This document shows positions 35,524-47,068 of a stretch of 64,000 bases of DNA, one piece after another. The notes below the pieces were generated by a model. It saw nothing but the letters and a program-made list of their open reading frames with translations, had not been told where the DNA came from and ran no database searches. How positions within the stretch are numbered: the stretch's first letter is position 1; each line of letters starts with the position of its first letter. The stretch comes from Archilochus colubris. Taxonomy: Eukaryota; Chordata; Aves; Apodiformes; Trochilidae. Where the stretch lies: assembly GCA_023079485.1 (NCBI GenBank), contig CM041083.1, forward strand, positions 107,758,054 to 107,822,053. The letters are read 5' to 3'. Position numbers and translations under genes: made by a program.

Positions 35524-38500
35524 ATATGGGGGGGTTCTTCTGTACCAAGCTCCAGAGCTCTGGTGGAGGAAATGCAAATGCTTCATTAAACAAAGAAACC
35601 CAAGAAAAATATCTCAGAGCCAGCGGGGTTGGCACTGGGGCCATGGGGCATCCAACATGGGGCTGAAGAGCTGGCTTGGCTCTGGTGCTGTGTGGGTCAG
35701 ACAGCCCCTGGGGAAGTTCATCCACCCTGAGTTTTCCTGCAGGTGAGGACAAAACCAGTCGTGTTGGTTTCAAGACAGGTCCTCCTGTTCAGCTGGAGCC
35801 AGCTGTGGTGTGAGGCTGATGGGGAGGGCTGCACCAGGCTCAGGTACCACATGGCCTCTTCAGACCATCCCAGCTACCATGGCAGGGGAGGGTTTGGGCA
35901 GCAGCTACTGCAGCAATAGCAGCAAAAAAAGACCAGATCTGAAGCCCTCTCCGCAAAGGCATCCCAGTGGAGAAACCACTGACTACAGATGATGTCTGAT
36001 CCCACAGGCAGCAGGCAGGGCAAGGCTTCCCCCCACAGTCTGGATGCTCCAGGCCCCAGCACCCTGGGGCCCCTTGGGTGCCCTCCATTCCTGCAGCAAA
36101 CCCCAGGGCACAGCCAAGTGCCATAGCTTCATGCTGCTTCTTGAGGCTTAACCCACCTCCCACCCCAAATTTCTCTCAAACTGGGTTTTATGGGTCGCTA
36201 CCCATACAAGTGCAACTTGGAAGCGCAGAGGGCATTGACTTTGTGAGGGAATAGAGTGGCCATTATGTGCTTAGCAGTGTTCAGGGCCCTGAACTTTAGG
36301 GTCTGTTTTATGGAAGGAATAAACACAGGTCAGAGAGCTGAGGTTATCCTTTGCTTACTGAAAAATGTGCCCCAGCTTCTGTAAATACTGTCTTGTCAGC
36401 AACCAGGGACACCTCACTAAAAGAAACTTTTCCAGCTCTTTCAGCCAGATTACTTTTCAAAGGTAAAATATCTGGGCTGATAATAAAGGTATTGATCTGA
36501 AAAGCCTGCCTTTGTATTCACCTCAATGCCCATAAACTGTCAAGCTGTAAAAGTAAAATATTTTATTTTATTCCAAAATAGACTTGCATAACCTTTACTC
36601 TCCAACATATAAAACAGACTATCAGAGATTCAAAGGTAGTATAGTTTCAGCCTCAGGCTTTTCCACAACTGTCGTGCTTGGGGCAACACTTAAACTTTTC
36701 AACTTCAAAAAGATATTTTTTAAAAGAAGAAAAATAATCCAAATTATTCTGACTCAAGCTAGAATGTTTACTTTGCATAAATCAATAAGGAATATTTCTA
36801 TTCCGCTGAAGAACTTGAGACAGGACTCAAGGTGCTGAGAAAAATTTACCACCTACAATATTCATCCCAAGACAGGATGGGGAGTGTTTCAGTGACAGAC
36901 AGAGGGTACATGATGGAATTAGTCAGGAGAAAGACTCATTTTCTTCTGCTCGTAGGAAATGGATTTCCTAAGATCTTAGAGATAATGAAACACATTTCTT
37001 AACACTTTAACAATCCAGGTCATACATTATGCACATGATACTTTCTGGAATACTTTGCAAAGGATTAAAACAATTTGTAGATATACGAAGTTGCTGACAT
37101 GAACACTGTGTGCTACAGATGGCAATAAATGTATCAGAGGGAGCTTGACTCTAAGATCTCATTGACAAATGGTGTCCATATTCCTTTTTTTCTAAGCACA
37201 GTAAAATATTTTGAGAACTGAGGAAGATTTTCAGTCTAATCAACACCTAGGATTTGAATGAGCAAGAGAAAAGCCATCAAGCCAAGTGTATAGACTTTTA
37301 ATATATGAAAGCAGTGTGATGAGAACAACAGTCCCAACACCACCAATATTCTTATTTCCAGGATGGGGCACACAGGCAGCTGTGCATCCATATGCACAGG
37401 CTGTCCACTCGATAACCTTGCTAGGACTGGCAAGGTGACAGGACTTTAAAGGTGTTTAGGGAAGGTACAGACAGAACCAGGTTGATAAAACATTCTCCTT
37501 TGCCAGCAAACCTTCTCTGCTTCCAAGGATCAAATGGTTAGAGACAATAACAAGCACTTTAAATCTCAAATTTAAAGATGTCAAAAGTGTTTCTTTAAAG
37601 CTTGCTCTAACTACTTACTTCCCAAATAAATCCTTCCACATTTAATTCCCTGGATACTTTACTAATTTTCATTTGTTGAGCTATTTTAGTTCAACATGAG
37701 TTTAGAGCAACAATTTCTCTTTTGCATTCAAATCCCACCTTCTTGCCCTGCCCCATCACCAGAAGCAAACTGTGACATCGAGTACTTTTTGATGCTTTTT
37801 TGGCTCGGTTTTGGGTTTCGTTAACACAAAAATTAATGACAAACCTGTGCTCTGGGGAGCTTGACCCACCCCAGGTTATGTGTTCTCCTCCACCTCCATG
37901 CAATCATGACTGTCTGCTCAGGCAGGGTGTTTTCCCCCACACGACCTATCGATTCATATAACAAGAAAGGCTGATTGCAAAAACAGTTTAAATCATTTGG
38001 CCTTTTCATAGTAGTACTTCTTTCTGCTCTTGCCAACCAAGAGAAAAATTTTGCTCCCCTTTATATGACAATTTTAAAAGAAGTTGTTTCAAAGCAAACA
38101 GTAAAATGAACTTAGAGAAATTCCTGACACGGAATGATGTATACAGCCTCCTGAAAGAATTGCAGTTTGTTAGAATCAACAAATTGCCTAAAGAGTCGAA
38201 CCATCCATGAGACAAATAATTTCTGGTTGGCATGATACTATAGTTTCCTTGGGCTCCATCTGCCCTTGTTTTATACTAATAAACTGCCTTACTTTATACT
38301 TGTCAACTCTCCAGAGCAAGGAGCATCCTCTTCCCCCCCAGTCTGCAGCCTCCCCAGCACAAATAGGTCCCATTTAAGGCTGGTGGGTATTGTCATCACA
38401 GAAATAATTGCAAATATCAGATTTACAGTGGAAACTGCAGGGCCCTTCTTGAGGTTACTCAGCAATGTTTTCCTTAACATTGCAGGCTGATTTGCCAACC

Positions 38501-41500
38501 ACACTTATTCTGGGGAGTTTCTGACATAAACCTGGCTTTTAGCAAAGACTTATCCCATGTGTTGTTGCTGTTCCAATTGTCTTGAAATGCCTTCTTGAAC
38601 AGAGGGGAACTGAAGTCCACGTCTACATGTTTTGCACCCTGGAAGATGTGCTGCCTGTCTTACTCCTCTCCAGGCCCTGTGTTTATGAGCCAGATTGTTT
38701 CTCTGAGGTGACACGATTCCTCTTCTGGAGTCTGCTGTGGGCTCCCAGCCACATCATAAGTGCCCTTGGGGAGGAAGGATGACCTGAAGCAGAACGAACC
38801 AGGCTTCATACCCCAGGCCTTGAATTACTGGAACTGCAAACACTGTACTTTGCATTATTCATGAAAAATGGGTATTTCCTCAAGATCCCTTCTGCCAGTA
38901 TCAGCAGCCAATCTGAAGCATCAACTGCATATGCTACTATTCTTGCTGGGATTATTACTAATATGCATTATAATAAAAAAGCTGCTCCCCGTTCCTAATG
39001 AACAGAGAGGATTTAAACATCTCCATTCTAGAGAAAACAGGTGATTCATCTCTCTTACTGGGAGGAAAGACTGACATATGCTGAGCATATTGTACTCTCT
39101 CTTGTGAAGTTAGAAAGCTTCCTCTGTAAGCAAGAATCACTGAGAAGAAAATGCTTTCCTCTGCTCTCCCTTCCCCCTCAGTGGAAGCCATTTGATCCTT
39201 CCCTGTGCTATAAACAAAGCTGCCTGTGTGCAACTGAGAAGAGCTGTTCAAAGATGTGAGATGTACAACTGAAGTCAACCACAGAAAGAATGGCTGAGGC
39301 TTGGCTAAATTTAATTAAAGTCATTCCCTTACTTAGGCTGGGAACCCAGACAATCTAAAAATACTTTGGCCATTTTTTTCTGACTCTGATTTTAGGCATA
39401 TGTTCTGTGTTTGTTTCTTTTTGGTGACAGAAAACGTTACCTAAGAAGCTGTTGATTTTAGTTTAACATGAGCTTTCCACAAATCCTTTTCTGAAAGCTG
39501 AGGTATACGTTTTACAACAGTTGAGGAATAGAACTTCCAATGCATTGGTAAAGTATGTTATAATCTATACCCATTTGTCTGTTGGAAAACTGTAGGTGCC
39601 TCATTTGTGATGGGATTTTTTTAGACTTCAGGCCAGATGAAGAAAAATTCTTACACGTAATTTTTCCAGCTTGCCACACAATTCCAATGCCATCAGCTTA
39701 GCTTCTTGAAAATGGTCCTGAAAGTACCCACACCCAAATTTTCTCTTAAAAGGACTGAAGTAACAAAACCAATGTTGCTTCACACCATACTGATGTTTGC
39801 CAATGACAAACACTGTCATCTCTGAGAAATGCTCTGATTGTATCTTTCTGAGTAATTTTGAAATAAGACAAAAGGAATTCTCCATCTTCTCCGGATGACT
39901 GTTTTGAGGCTGGACCTTAAAAATATGTTGAAGATCATGGAATCCAAAGGATGCAAGCTGAAAAGTTTTCAGTAAGGTTGTTGCTTGTCAGAAATAGAAG
40001 CAGAAAGCAACTTGCTAAAACAGTTTTTAAGCTGTTGATTAGTCCTTTCAGTTTTATTAAGCACCAAGGAAGAAACAAGCCACTAGTCACACAGACATTC
40101 AAAAGAAATATAATATTAAAATGTGTTTTTCCCCAAACATGATCAAGAAAATGTTGAATTTTTAGCAAAAACATCAAATGTCAACTAAAATAAGGTGTCA
40201 GGCTTAACTTTTATAAGCTTTGTTTATGACTGGGGACAAGATTGTATTTTCAATCTTTTTAGCTGAAACTACTGATTGAAATTCAATATCTAGATGAAAC
40301 TGAAAATTTTTAATATTATATGAGCAAGAGTTCATTGTTGTGTATATAAAATAAGCATCTCATGGCATGCCTGTAATACCTACATCACAATCCAAGACAT
40401 TATGAAAGAAGAATGCAATTAAAATAAATTTCTTTTAAAAATTAACTAGTGAATGAAAAGCAGTATAATAAGAGTAGGAGATGGCATGACTCATTCTTTT
40501 ATAGTCTTAAATTGGGATGCTGGTTCTCAGTTTTGCAAAACAATGATCTTCAGGGGATTTTCACAGAGCACTTAACACACTGCCACATCATTTTCCTAAA
40601 GCATCTTCAGTGTTAAAGGAATGGGGACTCTCCTATGGGTGTTCTGCCCCAGTCTTTTGGGAGTGGGCTGCTCACAAAGACCTAGGAAAGCAGCTTGCTC
40701 ATTTCAGCTGCCATGATCACCCTGGGCAATTATTGCTTCTCCTGACAGTTCCAGTCCATTTTCCAAGCCCAGACACTACCATACTAATAAAGAAACTCCT
40801 CCAGAACAGTTCTTTCCTGAGCTAGCTCTGCAAGTTCTGGCATCTGCCTCTTGATTCCCTTCTCCCACTTTTTTCTCCCTGTTTTTTTTCTCAGTCTCTT
40901 CTGGGCCCACCAATAGTTGGGAAAGAATTTGCTAACCTGACAAATGTGTTTCTCTCCATTTGGATGGTCTACAAAGCTACACATGTGTGGGAGAGCCCTC
41001 CTAGGTACTGATGATACACCCATACAGAGAGCTGCTGCATCAGTAACCTCCTTCAGAGCCTGAAGAGGCAGTGACTGCCTGCAAAGCGGTGCCACATCCT
41101 TCCCAAGGATCTCCCTGTCCAGGGAGTGGGAAGGCACAGCAGCTCAGGTCAGGTTTTCTGGGATGTTGAGGAGGGCACCAGCAGGATGACCCTGGAAGCT
41201 CTGGGTGAAAGCCACCACTCCCCACAGGGACAACAGCAGGGACACCAGGACTGCAATGCTGCTCACCTGGTCACTTAGCCACATCAGCAGCCCCAGCCCT
41301 GCAGGGACTGCATGATACATCTCCCACACTTGGCTCCTACAACACTTCCCACAGGTTAGAGGTTTCACCACATCTCCTTGCCCCCCGCAAGGTCACAGCC
41401 CCTTGGAAACAGGAGCTGCACCAATACTGCTGTAGGGCTATTTCACAGCCACCTGAGCTATCTGCAGCCAAGTGTTGCCTGGTCCTGGAGGAGCCCTTCT

Positions 41501-41869
41501 GTGTCAAGGGGCCAGGAAGGAGCTAAAAAGCAGATGAACCTCATCTGGGTTAAGCTTTACATGCAAGGATCTGCTGGAGGAGGGATGAGCTTGAGGTGTT
41601 AGTTGCAGGTCTGGCTCTGCCCTGTCCACTGTTCATGTCCTCCCTACCACACAGTGCAGCCACATGTCCCTGGAGTAGGCAGGGTCTTGGAGCCTTTCCC
41701 AAGCCACCCATGGATATTGTGCTTGGAGAGCTCCTTCTCCCACTGTTGTGAGCCTCCCACACACTCAGCCCATAAATCTGCCTCTCCCACTCTTCATCCT
41801 CACATCGCCTTCAGCTGATGATGTCATGTGCTTGGGGGAAGCATTGCAGCTTTCCTAGGTGATGAAGCA
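35524..41869. other. Non-coding stretch, nothing recognised
   Basis: Moderately GC-rich to about 36170, with a short gcagcagctactgcagcaa run near 35900, then AT-rich. No gene or transposon was identified. 40200-40460 is notably A/T-rich. Confidence 0.4.
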
Positions 41870-41879
41870 GTGATGAAAT

Positions 41880-42126
41880 GGTTTCAGACTTCAATAGGGG
41901 AGATTTAGGTTAGACATTGGGGAAAAAATCTTTCCTGTGAGGGTGGTGAGACACGGCAGAGATTGCCCAAGGAAGTTGTGGCTGCCCCCTCCCTGGCAGT
42001 GTTCAAGGCCAGGTTGGATGGGGCCTTGAGCAACCTGGTCTAGTAGGAGCAACCTGTCCATGCAGGGGGGTTGGAGCTGGGTGATCTTTAAGGTCCTTTC
42101 CAACCAAACCATTCTATGATTCTGTG
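41880..42126 (+). mobile_element. CR1 LINE 3' fragment with target-site duplication
   Basis: It starts with ggtttcagacttcaat and the CR1 landmark agatttaggttagacattgg, runs through gggttggagctgggtgatct and ends attctatgattctgtg. It is flanked by gtgatgaaat on the left (41870-41879) and on the right (42124-42133). The right copy overlaps the CR1 tail by a few bases. It is heavily 5'-truncated (about 250 bp). Confidence 0.9.
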
Positions 42127-42133
42127 ATGAAAT

Positions 42134-42888
42134 AAATGCAATATAAACTTTATTAAAAATTGCTCCCTTTTGTCAAAGCAGGCCCTGAGTTCTGGATGGA
42201 GGCCCAACTGCAGAGGGATTTAAAGCAAAAAAAGAAACCCACTAGATTTGACTTCTCTGCTACACAAATACATGAATAACCACACTAAAACTGAGCATAT
42301 AAGCACACATGTGGAAAGACTTGAAGTAAAGTATGATTAAGACCCTCAGTATCGTCAAAGCAGAGCAATGGCAAGCAGATGTTTTGCAAGGCCAGTTGGT
42401 GCTCCCACATTATGGTAGGAGGAAGTTGCACAGTTATTGAGACTCTTAAAAGCCCCTGGGTGGCTTCATCCTATATCCCTGAGAGTTTTCTCCCACTCGA
42501 TGTGCCTTTGAATGCATCGGAGATTATGAAATGCAGAAAGATAATGTGACTTGCCCAATCCTGCACATTAGATCAATGTTATAGGCCAAAACCAGCCCCA
42601 AATATAGCTTCTGGGATGGGCAGTCTGCCTGATCTGAAGTAAATTACTTAAAGTGACAGCTTGACAAAAGACTCAGGGAAAATATGTTAAATTAGTTTCC
42701 ATAGTATTCACTGCTCAAGTACTGAAAGCTGAGTTATCTGAACAAAATACACCAAAACCAGATGTGTCAAAAAAAAAAAAAAAGTTAAGAGGAATAGGTG
42801 TGTTGCTCGAGGTCTCTTTTCTTGGCGTTTGAGCTGAAGTTTGTGTGGTTGCACACCACACAGGGCATGGAAATTTACCCCAGTCTGT
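42134..42888. other. Non-coding stretch
   Basis: Nothing recognised except an A-run of 15 at 42769-42783. Confidence 0.45.
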
Positions 42889-42970
42889 CATATCATCATA
42901 TCGCATCATATCATATCATATCATATCATATCATATCATATCATATCATATCATATCTTATCATATCATC
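42889..42970. repeat. Pentanucleotide microsatellite (ATCAT)n
   Basis: Uninterrupted 5-bp units from about 42905 to 42957, with imperfect units on both sides (42889-42904 and 42958-42970). All three plus frames stay open across it, giving SYHII-type translations that are artefacts of the repeat. Confidence 0.95.
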
Positions 42971-44359
42971 TGCTCCCAACCCATGATTTCCTTCAGGGTC
43001 CTTACCCAGTGGTATCAGGGAGCTCCACCTTTCAGATTGCATTGGCTATCCGAGTGATGAGCTCTGGAACTGATACACATGGACATGTTGGGAATGACAT
43101 GCAGCAGCATTCCATGCCCCCGAAAGCTTCCCTGGGGCAAAGTCCCCACTGTCCCTGCAGCCTGGAAGGGCTCTTCTGCAATGCAGCTCCCAGGGCACTG
43201 CAGGACCAGAGCAAAACCCTTTGATACCTGGCAGGCAGAGTGCCCAGGAGTAGGGACTCTCTGCCTTTCTTTCCTGTATGTTATTTAGACTTTCCTGTGG
43301 GAGAAAAAGCAAAGGTTAGATTCTTAAAACAAAAAGATTTTGCACCTCCAGGGTCAGAAACTGTCTTTCCAGCTGACGTGTAATCTTTTCCCAACCAGCT
43401 GTTATGAGTTGAAAACAGTTCCCTTTCGGGTGTTCTTTTTCACTCCCTCTCTGTGAGATGGTAAAAAACCTGACTGCAATAACTTTCTGTTTTTCCTTTT
43501 GCTGGTCCCTGGTAAAGGGTGTACAGCTGGCTGAGATTCTGACTAGTCAATTATAGCAAGTGAGGCTTTAATCTTTAGATATCTGAGAAGGGACCACCCA
43601 TAAAAGATATAAAGCTTAAATTTATGGTCACATAACAAGTGAGAGCTTTATGGCACATTTTCCCACCATTTTTGTGTATTACTGTTGTGTTGAAATCATG
43701 CTACATAAAAGCTATCAGAAGACCTGCAGAAAATGGACAGGAAAAGGAAAAACAATTGAATTTTAAAAATATAAGATAAGAAAACAAATAAAAAGATTCC
43801 AATAATACCAGAAACCTTGGGTCAAAGAAACTTTAAAACATTTGGATAAATGTCAAGTACTCTTCCCTGGAAGTTAGAACACTTAGAGCAGGTGACTGTT
43901 TTTTCCGAGCAATAAAATCACATAAAATTACAGTTCTAGATTAACCAAAGCTATTCACAACTTCAAGTCAATCTATCATACATTGTTTCAGGTTTGTTTT
44001 TTGTTTTGGTTTTTTTTTTAAAGTTGGGGAAAAGCATTCAGAGAATTTACAGTGTTTCAGTTTCTATTTTCACCGTGGCGTATTCAGTTTCTACTTGCAC
44101 AATGATATTTTCATTTTAAATTGACCTGAGAAAAAGCTTCCCAAAAAGGGATAAAATATTTGGATCATCCTCAGGCAATTCCTTCCTTTGTCCTCCCTTT
44201 CTTTGCTGCTAAAGATCCAAATGAAACGTTCAAACCATTATTCCTTCAGCTGCATGTTTTTTAAATGAAAAAGAAATATCCTCAGAATTAGAAATCTTTT
44301 GCATACCAGCTAGTTCATATTTTTTCCTGAGTTAGAGAAGTGACCAGTATAGAAAGAGA
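42971..44359. other. Non-coding stretch
   Basis: No gene or element was recognised. It is AT-rich from about 43300, with a T-rich run near 43996-44021. Confidence 0.45.
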
Positions 44360-44830
44360 TCCCTCCAGACTGTGGACACATCTAGTAAGTGCCAGACTCA
44401 TTTACTCCAGAACACTTTCAGCAAATGCCAAAGATGCCTCATTAATATTCCACAAAGACTTTAGAATCAACAGTAGCATGCATAATAGTATTTAATGACA
44501 GCAGGGCTTATTATCAGAATGATTTGGCCTCATCTGGCCTCTTCTGGCAAAATTATGTGCATAATAAGGTATGTTAATGTTAGGCTCTTTGGCAGGTCTT
44601 AGAAGATGAGACAGTACAGCTGGCAGGATGAAATGGGAGCAGCTGGAAGAGGAAGACTTGGTTTCTACATATTAAAACATTTGACATTTGGTATCTGAGG
44701 GGAACATTGTTTGTTTAGAGCTAATAAATAACTCGCCAATAATGACAACCTGTAATGACAGCTCTTATTATGGTCTGGTTAATCCTCAAATTCAGCTTTG
44801 TCCTATTAGACCATCTGCCATGAATTTTTT
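44360..44830. other. Possible conserved non-coding / enhancer-like block
   Basis: AT-rich, CpG-poor sequence dense in words bound by developmental factors: cattaatattcc, tatttaatgacag, ggcttattatcag, gttaatgtt, taatgacaacctgtaatgacag and tggttaatcc. It also has the partial direct repeats aatgacaacctg/aatgacagctct and catctggcctcttctggc. There is no coding potential. This is judged from texture only; no alignment was possible. Confidence 0.25.
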
Positions 44831-44839
44831 CCTTCTTTC

Positions 44840-44860
44840 TTTTTTTTTTTTTTTTTTTTT
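44840..44860. repeat. Poly-T tract, 21 T
   Basis: An uninterrupted T-run. No LINE or SINE body adjoins it. A further run of 10 C lies at 45044-45053. Confidence 0.85.
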
Positions 44861-45241
44861 GCTTTGTTAAGTGTCATACACTTGAAGAGTTGTAGCAATG
44901 CAAACACAAAATGTATTGTTTTGGAGTTGTTGCTTACATAGGGAAGAGAACTAGCAGTAAGGCTCGGAGGACAAGATGCAAAAATAAGTGTACAGAGCAT
45001 CCAAGTGAGGAAGCTGGGATTTCACCATATATATAATCTATTTCCCCCCCCCCAAGATGACAGTCGATGGATGCTGGCTTGTGTGCAGGTCTGTTTGAAC
45101 ACACTTTTCTTTAAGCATTCATATTTCTAGGCATGGAAAAATGGCACTTTTTTTCTCACTGAACGAATGTGGACTGTTTCTGCCAGAGAAATTTTAAGCC
45201 TCTCTCTCTCTCTACAAACATCAAACATGTCAGCACCAGGC

Positions 45242-45648
45242 TTCAAGCCTGAGGGAGCTGGGTCTCTTTAGTTTGGAGAAAAGGAGACTGAGGGGTGACC
45301 TCATCAATGTTTTCAAATATGTAAGGAGCAAGTGTCAGGGAGATGGAGTTAGGCTTTTCTCAGTGATGACCAGTGATAGGACAAGGGGTAATGGGTGTAA
45401 ATTGGAGCACAGGAGGTTCAAGTTGAATATTCGAAAAATTTTTTTCCTGTAAGGGTGACAGAGCCCTGGAACAGGCTGCCCAGGGGGGTCGTGGAGTCTC
45501 CTTCACTGGAGACATTCAAAACCCGCCTGGACACGTTCCTATGCGAAGTGCTCTAGGTGGCCCTGCTCTGGCAGGGGGGGTTGGACTAGATGATCTTTCG
45601 AGGTCCCTTCTAACCCCTAAGACTCTATGATTCTATGATTCTATGAAA
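45242..45648 (+). mobile_element. CR1 LINE 3' fragment with target-site duplication
   Basis: A plus-oriented CR1 of about 407 bp: gagggagctgggtctcttta at the left, ctggaacaggctgcccaggg in the middle, ggttggactagatgatcttt, and a tail of three ctatgatt units. It belongs to a different subfamily from the 41880 copy, judging by its 3' region (acccgcctggacacgttcct). It is flanked by accaggc at 45235-45241 and 45649-45655. It has no intact ORF. Confidence 0.92.
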
Positions 45649-45655
45649 ACCAGGC

Positions 45656-46629
45656 AAACCACACTTATGCCTTGTAGACACATCTGGTCACCATGGTTGA
45701 GGTGTAACTCTGTATCTTACAGTCCTCATGATGTCTAATGCCTCTCATTTTTTGGTACGTTGTGAGTTCTAAGAATTCTCCCTGAAAGACAATCATTTTC
45801 ACAATGCCGAAGATGCCAAATGACTGGGAAATTCAGGAAAAATGCCATAGATCATGTTTTAATTGACTATAACTCATGCACAGTGTACTGCATGCATCTT
45901 GGAAGTGATAGACGGGCTGCCATCATATCATAGGGCTGATTTCCAGGTACACAAGCAGCACCAACAAGGAATAAATGCAACTCTCAGAGCAGAACACAAT
46001 CTAAAGAAAAGAAGGAGCGATAAGAAAATTAGGAAAAGAAGAAAGTGGTCTGGAAGGGATGACATCTACAGAATATCTGGGGTTTTTGTCAACTTGTTAG
46101 TAGCTAAGAAAAATACTTGCTTGTCAGTGTGATGTATTAAATGCACTCTTGTCTCAAAAGTTTAACTTGCCAGGTTAGGAACAAGGAAAAATAGTGAAGG
46201 GAAGTTTTTCTGAACTCCACAAATCCTGAAGTTTCCCATTTCATAAAGCAGCCCATTACATTGAAGAGGCACAAACAGAGCAGAAGCTGAAAGAGGAAAA
46301 ACAACAACAGCAAAAAGACTTTAGGGCCCACATAAAAATAATAGTTTGCAGGGAAAAATTCCTTTGCCAAGATGATGATCTCTATGCTCAAAACCTTGGC
46401 TCCACTACTGTGACAGGACTGTCCTGTGTTTTTTATTCTCTGGCCCATAAATTCTCATCTCATTGAAAAGGGCCACACCAGGGATGACCTCTCTGAGCCC
46501 CACAAAGGAGCTGCTGAGGTGGAGTTATCCTGGAAACCACAGCTGTAGCACTGGTTGTGCTGGAAGTGGATGCTGTCCATACCCTCAGTGCACTCTGGTG
46601 GCCTTAAAGGTGCCAGTTTGGTGGGTTTT
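45656..46629. other. Non-coding stretch
   Basis: No gene was recognised. The 89-residue frame at 45863-46132 is Lys/Arg-rich because of purine-rich sequence. Confidence 0.45.
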
Positions 46630-47068
46630 CATAGAATCATAGAATCATAGAATTGTCCGGGTTGGAAGGGACCTCAGAGATCATCTAGTCCAACCCTTGA
46701 CCCACCGGAGCAGTTGCTAGACCATGGCACTGAGTGCCACATCCAGTCTTTTTTTAAATGTCTCCAGGGACAGAGAATCCACCACCTCCTCGGGCAGTCC
46801 ATTCCACAGCCTAATCACCCTCTCCGTGAAGAAATTCTTTCTAATATCCAACCTAAACCTCCCCTGGCACAACCTAAGACTGTGTCCTCTTGTCTTGTTG
46901 AAGGTCGTCTGTGAAAAGAGTCCAGTTCCCACCTCGCTACAGCCTCCTTTCAGGTAGTTGTAGACAGCAATGAGGTCTTCCCAGAGCCTCCTCTTCTTCA
47001 GGCTGAACAGCCCCAGCTCTCTCAGCCTCTCCTCATAGGGCCTGTGCTCGAGTCCCTTCACCAGCCTT
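46630..47068 (-). mobile_element. CR1 LINE, 5'-truncated
   Basis: It starts with three catagaat units at the left (3' tail, complement), then gggttggaagggacctcaga and agtccaacccttgaccc, and runs to ctcgagtcccttcaccagcc at about 47068, where CR1 similarity stops abruptly. It has low divergence and is among the younger copies here. Confidence 0.93.
46717..47061 (-). pseudogene. CR1 ORF2 C-terminal remnant
   Basis: An open frame of 114 residues at the C-terminus of the CR1 polyprotein ([19 protein letters not shown], then [17 protein letters not shown]). It is closely similar to the remnant at 54277-54720. Endonuclease and RT catalytic domains are absent through 5' truncation. Confidence 0.85.

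Noticed and set aside
42798..43224. Frames with repeated SYHII residues
   Set aside because: Translation of the pentanucleotide microsatellite.
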